Below are positions 57,729 through 64,000 of a stretch of DNA of 64,000 nt, piece after piece. Origin of the DNA: an uncultured Apibacter sp. (lineage in GTDB: Bacteria > Bacteroidota > Bacteroidia > Flavobacteriales > Weeksellaceae); assembly GCA_945280365.1 (NCBI GenBank), contig CALYQD010000006.1, positions 1 to 64,000 on the forward strand, read 5' to 3'. The stretch's first letter is position 1. Each line of letters begins with the position of its first letter. Made by a program: the position numbers and the translations under genes. The notes under the pieces were generated by a model. That model worked only from the letters and a program-made list of their open reading frames with translations. It did not search any database and was not told the DNA's origin.

Positions 57729-59102
57729 CTATTGATTCGTATATTTTATAAAATCTTGACTTAATCCGCTATATTCTAATAAAGATGCTAAATCAACTAC
57801 ATAATCATAACTGGCCTGTAATTTTTGTAGTTTTATCCCTGATAAATTAACTTCTGCATCTACTACATCCGTAGAGGTTTGTACTCCTTCAGAAAAACCT
57901 CTTGCTCTAACTCTTACTAATTCTTCTGCTTGTACAATCTGAACCTCCAAATTTTGTATCTGCTCTTCCTGCTTTTGTAAATCTTGAAATATTTTTTCAA
58001 TCATTGTACGAATATCTTTTTTCGCTTTCTCTTGTTGAAATTCAATACTCTCTTTAGTTGCCTTAGCGGCTTTTATCTCATTTTTATGTTGAAAACCGCT
58101 AAAAATATTATAAGACAACCCTACTCCTAAAGACCATGGTTTTTTATTTTTTTCCACTCCGCCTATCGGATTGTTATGTACTAAAATTGAATTACCTAAT
58201 GCTGATATTGTTGGATAATAAGTAGATTGCTTGGATTTTAGCCCTTGATTAGCTAAATCAATTTGTAGCTGAAGTTTCTGTAACTCAGGATAATTATCAA
58301 TAGCAAAATTCTGATAATATTCTAATGGCTGTAAAAGCGGAACAATAAAGAAAGGAGTAGATAATTCTTGACTTATCCCATCTATTCCTAAAGTATTTGC
58401 CAAAGCCAGTCGTGTCAATTCAGCGTCTTTTTGGGCAGCAAGATATTGACGATTTGCTTCAGAAACGGCTACATCTGCTTGAAGCTTTTCAACAGGAGCA
58501 ATCAATCCTTGTTCTTCCATTTTTGATGCATTATATAAATGCTTATTCATAGCGTCCAATACTTGCTTTCTTACTATAACAGCCTCCTCAGCAAGTTTTA
58601 CCTGAAAATATCGTTGAGCCAATTCTGAAATGAGCTTGTTTTTAGTACTTACTAATTCTTTATTTCCTATTTCAGCTTTTATTTTTGAAGCTTCTATTGC
58701 TGCATTAATTTTACCACCTGTAAAAATCGGCCAAGTAAATTTTACCCCTCCTAACAAAATATCTCTTTTTAGAAGCCTTACATCCCAATTACCCAATTCT
58801 TCGGGATCCGAAATATTCAAAATATTAGCAACTTCTGACCTTGCATTATTTAAATTGCTCCCAATCCTTTTATCCCTATATATCCCAACACCAAATACAT
58901 CTAATTGGGGATAACGTAATCCTTTAGAAGATTTAAAATCGAATTGATAAGCTTCTTCCTGTTTTTCGACAGCTTTAATCAGATTATTTTCTTTGTACAT
59001 AATAATCTGAGATTCAGAAAATGATAGCGATTGTGAACAGAGTTTTAAGGATAAACTAAATGATACCACTAATGTCAAGGAAATTCTGATATATCCTATC
59101 AT
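57729..59102 (-). CDS. TolC-family outer-membrane efflux protein
   Basis: A 457-residue outer-membrane factor. A signal peptide (to about 25) is followed by two repeats of the TolC helical hairpin: AAIEASKIKAEIGNKELVST with KLAEEAVIVRKQVLDAMNK, and KNEIKAAKATKESIEFQQEK with VEGVQTSTDVVDAEVNLSG-like ends. First gene of the efflux operon, eight bases from the fusion-protein gene. It gives the exit channel through the outer membrane. Confidence 0.9.
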   Translation of the reverse strand: MIGYIRISLTLVVSFSLSLKLCSQSLSFSESQIIMYKENNLIKAVEKQEEAYQFDFKSSKGLRYPQLDVFGVGIYRDKRIGSNLNNARSEVANILNISDPEELGNWDVRLLKRDILLGGVKFTWPIFTGGKINAAIEASKIKAEIGNKELVSTKNKLISELAQRYFQVKLAEEAVIVRKQVLDAMNKHLYNASKMEEQGLIAPVEKLQADVAVSEANRQYLAAQKDAELTRLALANTLGIDGISQELSTPFFIVPLLQPLEYYQNFAIDNYPELQKLQLQIDLANQGLKSKQSTYYPTISALGNSILVHNNPIGGVEKNKKPWSLGVGLSYNIFSGFQHKNEIKAAKATKESIEFQQEKAKKDIRTMIEKIFQDLQKQEEQIQNLEVQIVQAEELVRVRARGFSEGVQTSTDVVDAEVNLSGIKLQKLQASYDYVVDLASLLEYSGLSQDFIKYTNQ

Positions 59103-59122
59103 ATTTTTTGTATATTTAAGTG

Positions 59123-59130
59123 CAAAAATA
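59123..59130 (-). promoter_or_regulatory. -7 promoter element of efflux operon
   Basis: Reverse strand TATTTTTG fits TAnnTTTG, 20 bases before the ATG of the TolC-like gene. It would drive all four genes. Confidence 0.45.
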
Positions 59131-59219
59131 AAATATTTTTTAATATAATTTATTTTTTATTGAAGTATGCATTGCAAAGTTATTAACTTTGGATTTTAAA
59201 TATTTTAATAACAATACAT

Positions 59220-59945
59220 ATGAAATTCTTGAAAGAATTATTTTCAAAAAGTAAAAAACACGACCAAACTGAACAACATCAAGAAAAACAACCATTCCAA
59301 GCACTTATTGAACAATATGGAGGGCTTGGTTTTGAAAAGCAAATCGATTTAGATGGTGTTATTGACGATAAGCCCTGGGAAATTGATATGGATGCTCAGC
59401 AACTTGTTTTTGGCGGTGATTTATATTGTTCTTTTCAGCTATTGGGAACCTTTTCGCATTCGACCACGACTTGGCTTTGGGCTTGGGGCAATGAACAATC
59501 TGATCTTCCGCAAGGTGTTATTAAGCAGTCTCTTGAGCTTAAAAAATATGGTGAAGAGCACAATATTGATTTATTTAAAATTCGTAAATTTGAAACCTCT
59601 GAAGCGAATTTACACCTAATTGGACTTATTGCTAGTGGTATGTTTGATTCAAGTGGTTATTATGTTGCTGATTATGGTCAAGGTGCACTTGTGTTAACTT
59701 TTAATAATGAGAATATTAACCAAATTCATCAAGAAAACAACACTCATCACCGCATTGCTAGCGTAATCCCGCAATTAATTGCCAATTATGAAGTGAATCA
59801 CTATGCTGCAATAAAACACTATTTGCTAGCTAAAGATTATCAAATAACCTTTGATGATGGTTTAAAGCTGGTCGCAATTAAAGGTGAAAACCAAATTAGC
59901 GCAGAATTTGACAATTCATCGCGCTTAATTGGACTAGAAGGCTAA
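59220..59945 (+). CDS. DUF6882-type protein, probably transferred
   Basis: A 241-residue soluble protein that looks like the DUF6882 family: FEKQIDLDGVIDDKPWEIDM, CSFQLLGTFSHSTTTWLWAWG, NLHLIGLIASGMFDSSGYYV, YGQGALVLTF. Function is unknown; relatives are found near toxin-immunity loci in several bacteria, so an immunity-like role is possible. Its base composition (runs such as ctttgggcttggggca) and codons differ from the AT-rich neighbours. The downstream terminator is GC-rich, as in Gammaproteobacteria. The TAACTTTG at 59184-59191 could serve as a local promoter. Confidence 0.7.
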   Translation: MKFLKELFSKSKKHDQTEQHQEKQPFQALIEQYGGLGFEKQIDLDGVIDDKPWEIDMDAQQLVFGGDLYCSFQLLGTFSHSTTTWLWAWGNEQSDLPQGVIKQSLELKKYGEEHNIDLFKIRKFETSEANLHLIGLIASGMFDSSGYYVADYGQGALVLTFNNENINQIHQENNTHHRIASVIPQLIANYEVNHYAAIKHYLLAKDYQITFDDGLKLVAIKGENQISAEFDNSSRLIGLEG

Positions 59946-60112
59946 AAACGATTATTAGTGATAACACAGATAAAAGTTTATTAACAAAAGAACGTTATTA
60001 TTTTTAAAACATTGATGAATTACTCGCGTTAGTTAATTATCGATGGGGATTGATATTAAGTGATTTTGTACTGAGATATGAAATCCATATACCATATTAA
60101 GAACAATTAACC

Positions 60113-60135
60113 GCCGGATCCCCATCCGGCTTTTT
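60113..60135 (+). terminator. GC-rich intrinsic terminator
   Basis: gccggat and atccggc around a four-base loop, then ttttt. This strong proteobacterial-style terminator stands out from the AT-only hairpins of the rest of the window. It lies about 170 bases after the DUF6882-type gene. Confidence 0.8.
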
Positions 60136-60530
60136 GTAAAATTAATTATTAGCTACATATAGTTACATAGCCGTATTCCTCTCTCTGTTTTTGGTATCCA
60201 GTTAAACATATCACTAATCAAATCAGGTAAACCATTATTTCCTGCATTCATTTCCAATTTATCCCAACCGCAGCTTAGGCTATTTGCCTAATAAGTGGTG
60301 TAAGTGACATGAAATCAAATCATGCAAACCACCATTATTTGTATTCATTTCTAATCTATCCTAACCGTAATAGCCAATATGAGTAATAAACTGAGTAAGT
60401 ATTATGATAAGTTCGATATCGCGAAGCAACTTATCAAGTGAAAATTAAACCAGTTTTATAACGGAAGTTCACCAAAAGGTAGCGAAAACCTTAATAGATT
60501 TTATCATCTTCATCTCTACGATTTTACATA
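60136..60530 (-). pseudogene. Degraded gene with duplicated tail motif
   Basis: On the reverse strand, 60150-60276 reads CGWDKLEMNAGNNGLPDLIS then DMFNWIPKTE and ends in NYM before a stop. Upstream, 60311-60440 reads LDKLLRDIELI, HIGYYG, a stop, DRLEMNTNNGGLHDLIS, so a block like (G)WDxLEMNxxNGLxDLIS occurs twice. Further frames at 60440-60530 are broken. I could not name the family. It looks like the C-terminal end of a transferred gene, possibly a toxin or immunity protein, that was duplicated and then decayed. Confidence 0.5.
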
Positions 60531-60716
60531 AGAATAGTTAACTTGACTACACTAATCGTTGGCTTAATAATTGAGTATGTAAAACCGGAAATGAGCCATG
60601 ATAAAAAGGTTTAGGTTATTTCTCCTACTTGATCGCTGAAATAGCAGGTAGCAAATTGACAACATCATTTTAAAAAATTTAAAAATTATTTACAATTATA
60701 AAAATATTATAATATT

Positions 60717-61784
60717 ATGTCGAAACTATTTACCCCCCTACAACTGGGAAATATTATTTTAAAAAATAGAGTTGTAATGTCTCCTATGTGTCAATACTCA
60801 GCACATGATGGATTTGCAAATAATTGGCATCTTGTCCATTATGGTGCCCGAGCAGTAGGAGGAGTTGGCGCAATCATTCAAGAAGCTACTGCCGTTTCGC
60901 CACAAGGAAGAATTACATATAAAGATTTAGGGATTTGGAAAGATGAACATATTGTTGAATTAAGCAAAATAGTACATTTTATCCACGAAAACAATTGTTT
61001 AGCCGGCATACAACTAGCGCATGCTGGAAGAAAAGCAAGTACTCCTATTCCATGGAATCCTAGTGAAAAGCTGGAGGAGGGCTATAGTAAATGGGCAATA
61101 GTTTCACCCTCTCCCATTCCATTTAATATAAATTATCAAAAACCTAGGGAGCTTTCCGTTGATGAAATAAATATTATTATAAATGATTTTAAGGAAGGTG
61201 CCGAAAGAGCAGTTAAAGCAGGTTATGATATTATTGAAATCCATGCTGCTCATGGATATTTAATTCATGAGTTTTTATCACCGTTAAGTAATCAAAGAAA
61301 AGATGATTATGGAGGTAATTTTCAAAACAGAATTAGGTTTTTACTCAGAATCATTGAGTCGATTAAAAAAATCATTCCTAAAAAAGTCTCCTTATGGGTA
61401 CGAATTTCTGCTACTGATTGGGAAGAAGATGGATGGTCTGTAGATGAATCTACAGAATTAGCTGAAATAATTAAAAAATTAGGAGTTGATGTAATGGATG
61501 TTTCTTCAGGCGGGTTAATTCCTTATGCAAAAATACCAAACAAGCCAAATTACCAAGTTCCATTCGCTAATAAGATAAAAAATAATTCAGAAATAATTAC
61601 CGGAACTGTTGGGCTAATCACCAATGCAATTCAAGCAGAGGAAATTCTAGAAAATAGAGAAGCTGATTTAATTTTTGTAGGTAGAGAACTATTACGCAAT
61701 CCATATTTTGTGTTGGAGGCAGCAAATATATTAGAGAATACTATTGATTGGCCACCCCAGTATGAATTATCTAAATTCCGATAA
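60717..61784 (+). CDS. namA: NADPH dehydrogenase, old yellow enzyme family
   Basis: A 355-residue FMN-binding TIM-barrel ene-reductase of the YqjM/NamA branch. Visible are the flavin pocket NRVVMSPMCQYSAHDGF with the cysteine that tunes the flavin, GIQLAHAGRKAS with the substrate histidine, EIHAAHGYLIHEFLSPLSNQ and FVGRELLRNPYF. It reduces activated double bonds using NADPH; the physiological substrate is open. It marks the return to typical native base composition. Confidence 0.92.
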   Translation: MSKLFTPLQLGNIILKNRVVMSPMCQYSAHDGFANNWHLVHYGARAVGGVGAIIQEATAVSPQGRITYKDLGIWKDEHIVELSKIVHFIHENNCLAGIQLAHAGRKASTPIPWNPSEKLEEGYSKWAIVSPSPIPFNINYQKPRELSVDEINIIINDFKEGAERAVKAGYDIIEIHAAHGYLIHEFLSPLSNQRKDDYGGNFQNRIRFLLRIIESIKKIIPKKVSLWVRISATDWEEDGWSVDESTELAEIIKKLGVDVMDVSSGGLIPYAKIPNKPNYQVPFANKIKNNSEIITGTVGLITNAIQAEEILENREADLIFVGRELLRNPYFVLEAANILENTIDWPPQYELSKFR

Positions 61785-61877
61785 GCTTATTGAAAAATAA
61801 TTGTTTATTTACATCTTTTTTAATATACATGGTATTATTTTTGAAGCTAAAACAAGCTAAAGTAAAATTAAAATTCG

Positions 61878-61885
61878 TAACTTTG
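61878..61885 (+). promoter_or_regulatory. -7 promoter element of DUF1573 gene
   Basis: TAACTTTG fits TAnnTTTG and lies five bases before the ATG at 61891. Transcription would start at or next to the start codon. Confidence 0.5.
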
Positions 61886-61890
61886 CATTC

Positions 61891-62250
61891 ATGAAAAAAA
61901 CTGCTATATTATTTTTCTTATTTTTAGGATATTTTATTTCAGCTCAGTCTATTTCGTTTGAAAAAGACCAAATAGATTATGGAATTATAAAAAAGAATTC
62001 AGACGGTTATCAAACTTTTAAATTTACTAATGAGGGTGATAAACCTTTAATTATTTCTAATGTCAAATCTTCTTGCGAATGTTCTGTTCCTACTTGGACA
62101 AAATCACCAATTTTACCAGGAAAAAAAGGAGAAATAACTGTAAAATACAATACAAAAAATATAGGTAAGTTTTCAAAATCGATTGAAGTTTTTAGTAATG
62201 ATCCCAAAATTTCCAGAAAACTTTTAAAAATTAAAGGAGAAGTACAATAA
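61891..62250 (+). CDS. DUF1573 protein, first paralogue
   Basis: A 119-residue secreted protein with a signal peptide (AILFFLFLGYFISA) and one DUF1573 Ig-like domain: IDYGIIKKNSDGYQTFKFTN, PLIISNVKSSCECSVPTW and KKGEITVKYNTKNIGKF. It is periplasmic or surface-located; the family is widespread in Bacteroidetes and has no settled function. The CEC pair could bind metal or form a disulfide. It lies 33 bases before a paralogue and is probably in one transcript with it. Confidence 0.88.
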   Translation: MKKTAILFFLFLGYFISAQSISFEKDQIDYGIIKKNSDGYQTFKFTNEGDKPLIISNVKSSCECSVPTWTKSPILPGKKGEITVKYNTKNIGKFSKSIEVFSNDPKISRKLLKIKGEVQ

Positions 62251-62283
62251 TCTTATAAAAATAATAGTTAATATTAATCAAAT

Positions 62284-62688
62284 ATGAAAAAATTCATTCT
62301 AAGTTCAGCATTCCTATTGGGAGCATATTTTTTCAGCAATGCTCAGGAGATAAAAATTATCAATTATGAAAATAATACGGTAGATTATGGAACAATAGAT
62401 AAAGGTTCTGATGGCAAAAGAATTATTAAAATTCAAAATGTCGGAGATAAACCATTAATTATTTCCAATATTAGAACTTCATGTGGCTGCACTGTACCTC
62501 AATGGACAAATGAACCTATAGCTCCAGGAAAAAAAGGAGAAATTACAGTTACCTACAATACATCTATAGCCGGTAAATTTAACAGGAAGATTACTATTTT
62601 ATCTAACGACATAAATGAGTCCAGTTTCATAGTTAAAGTGGAAGGTACTGTCATAAATCCTGAAACTCCGGCTGCAGCTAACCCTTAA
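62284..62688 (+). CDS. DUF1573 protein, second paralogue
   Basis: A 134-residue protein with a signal peptide ending near FSNAQ and the same domain: VDYGTIDKGSDGKRIIKIQN, PLIISNIRTSCGCTVPQW and KKGEITVTYNTSIAGKF. Here the cysteine pair reads CGC. A short proline/alanine tail (NPETPAAANP) ends it. It arose by tandem duplication with the gene at 61891. Confidence 0.88.
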   Translation: MKKFILSSAFLLGAYFFSNAQEIKIINYENNTVDYGTIDKGSDGKRIIKIQNVGDKPLIISNIRTSCGCTVPQWTNEPIAPGKKGEITVTYNTSIAGKFNRKITILSNDINESSFIVKVEGTVINPETPAAANP

Positions 62689-62720
62689 AAATAGTGTTAA
62701 TTATTTATTATGCTAATACT

Positions 62721-62752
62721 AAGGACATTGCTTATGACAATGTCCTTTCTTT
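62721..62752 (+). terminator. Intrinsic terminator of DUF1573 pair
   Basis: Arms aaggacattg and caatgtcctt with a seven-base loop, followed by tcttttt. Confidence 0.78.
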
Positions 62753-62864
62753 TTAAAATTAAAAATTATTTTATTCCTGTGTACGTTTGTTTTTTGTAGT
62801 TTTGTGTTTTAACAAAAAGTTAATACACTAAATTCGTTTTTATCTCTAATATTCTCTAATTTAC

Positions 62865-63908
62865 ATGAAAAAGATCGTTAATATTTTTCTATTTTTAGTT
62901 TTTTTGATAATTGTAGCAGGCTGTATAATGCCATCATTTCTTTCTAAAAATATCGAAATTACTATTTCTAAAGATTTTAACAATCCTATCAGTGAAGTTT
63001 TTGCAGAATTTAATGAATTGGAGAAATATGCAGCTTGGGGGCTTTTAATCAATGACGATTCTCTCAATACAAGAATAAATTATTTTTCTCCTTATAAGGG
63101 AACCGGTAGCAGCTTAACTTGGAGCAATTCCAAAAATAATACTATTGGTAAAGGAGAATATAAAATATTAAAAAGTAAATTAAATAAATATATAAAATCT
63201 CAAATTATATTTGTAGAAACTGGAGTTGTTTGTATTGAAGATATTGATTTTGAATCTAACGAAAATATGACTACCGTTTCGATTCACTTGAAGACAGAAG
63301 ATTTTTCTTACTTTACCCGTATTTTTGCTTATTTATATTCTCATAAATTTAAAGAAAGTTTAGCTGAAAGTCTTGAAAAACTTACAAATTTATTAGAGGT
63401 TGTACATTCCCGTAAACAAATATCTGAGGGTGGTGGCATCAAGTATATTGACTTTCAAGGAATTCAACTTTTATGTATAAAAAGCGAAACATCATCCAAA
63501 TATTCCGATGTTTATAATGCCGCACATAAATCCTTACAGGATATTTCAAAATACCTAACAGATAGTTTAAAGTATTCAAGTAATGAAATTAAAAAACCTA
63601 TAATTTATTATACTACGGTGGATACTATAGCTAATAAGACTATATTTTATTCAGGCTATGCCATAGATGCAACAATAATTCCACCTAGTAGTGCAATGAA
63701 TTTTATTACACTTCCTAATGGAAAAGCAATTACAACTCCTATAAATGAAAAAGTTCACAATCTTTTTAATGCTCGCTATATATTAGAGGAATACGCTAAA
63801 GACAACGACGTTAAACTTAAAAATATTTATTGGGAGGAATATCAAGAATATCCATCATCCATTGACGATGATATTAAGGGTAAGGCCTTTTATTTAATTA
63901 CCGAATAA
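62865..63908 (+). CDS. SRPBCC and GyrI-like two-domain protein
   Basis: A 347-residue protein with a hydrophobic start (FLFLVFLIIVAGC), which may be a lipobox or an anchor. Residues 30-180 look like an SRPBCC hot-dog-like ligand domain (ISEVFAEFNELEKYAAWGLL, FSPYKGTGSSLTW). Residues 190-347 resemble the GyrI/AraC effector-binding fold (YNAAHKSLQDISKYLTDSLK, FITLPNGKAITT). Both bind small hydrophobic molecules in known families. Function unknown; the membrane or periplasmic placement is an inference from the N-terminus. Confidence 0.7.
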   Translation: MKKIVNIFLFLVFLIIVAGCIMPSFLSKNIEITISKDFNNPISEVFAEFNELEKYAAWGLLINDDSLNTRINYFSPYKGTGSSLTWSNSKNNTIGKGEYKILKSKLNKYIKSQIIFVETGVVCIEDIDFESNENMTTVSIHLKTEDFSYFTRIFAYLYSHKFKESLAESLEKLTNLLEVVHSRKQISEGGGIKYIDFQGIQLLCIKSETSSKYSDVYNAAHKSLQDISKYLTDSLKYSSNEIKKPIIYYTTVDTIANKTIFYSGYAIDATIIPPSSAMNFITLPNGKAITTPINEKVHNLFNARYILEEYAKDNDVKLKNIYWEEYQEYPSSIDDDIKGKAFYLITE

Positions 63909-63924
63909 ATGTAAAATTATATTT

Positions 63925-64000
63925 ATGAAAAGAGCTTTGATAAGTGTTTCAGACAAAACTAACATTATAGATTTTTCAATTTTTTTAAAATCTCAAGGCT
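63925..64000 (+). CDS. purH: PurH, start only
   Basis: The ATG at 63925 opens MKRALISVSDKTNIIDFSIF, the N-terminus of the bifunctional AICAR transformylase/IMP cyclohydrolase that completes IMP synthesis. Only 25 codons lie in the window. It starts 16 bases after the previous stop, so it may share a transcript with it. Confidence 0.85.
   Translation, partial: MKRALISVSDKTNIIDFSIFLKSQG

Overview
The window is very AT-rich DNA from a Bacteroidota genome, most likely a flavobacterium (Weeksellaceae-like). Three things point there: promoters of the TAnnTTTG type, proteins ending in type IX secretion (T9SS) sorting domains, and lineage-typical families (DUF1573, DUF3810, DUF2461, Ig-like lipoproteins, B12-controlled BtuB/BtuG-like genes). 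The small AT-rich gene set with decaying intergenic DNA would fit an insect-gut flavobacterium such as Apibacter. That is inference from gene content, not a database match.

Layout. 1-3360 holds two reverse-strand paralogous leucine-rich-repeat (LRR) surface proteins; the first runs off the window edge. 3361-5198 has no intact gene but contains a dead endonuclease V gene. 5199-14852 is an integrative mobilizable element inserted in a tRNA-Lys(CTT) gene and bounded by a 45-bp direct repeat. Its integrase, excisionase-like regulator, helicase, Mob proteins, XRE regulator and MNT-HEPN gene are all broken, and an IS256-family element with a frameshifted transposase sits inside it. Its single-chain restriction-modification gene is full length. 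14809-15127 carries three tRNA-Lys genes.

15243-59102 is mostly ordinary core chromosome: aroK, an S4-domain protein, a PPIase-like lipoprotein, an acyltransferase, two glycosyltransferases, a MerR regulator, a cobalamin riboswitch with its B12-uptake genes, a stand-alone nuoN, agmatine deiminase, an S66 carboxypeptidase, an FtsX-type permease, guaA, a Fis-less NtrC-type regulator, ribA, pepT, a T9SS subtilase, catalase plus an ankyrin protein, pcrA, pckA, and a four-gene efflux operon with two ABC-2 permeases and no ATPase.

59220 to about 60650 looks foreign. It has a gammaproteobacterial-looking DUF6882-type gene, a GC-rich terminator, and reverse-strand remnants of another gene in which a tail motif occurs twice. 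The native chromosome resumes with namA, two DUF1573 genes, an SRPBCC/GyrI-like protein and the start of purH.

The most notable features are the decayed tRNA-Lys element that still has an intact restriction gene, the apparently cross-phylum fragment at 59.2-60.6 kb, and the endonuclease V pseudogene that has lost two catalytic residues.
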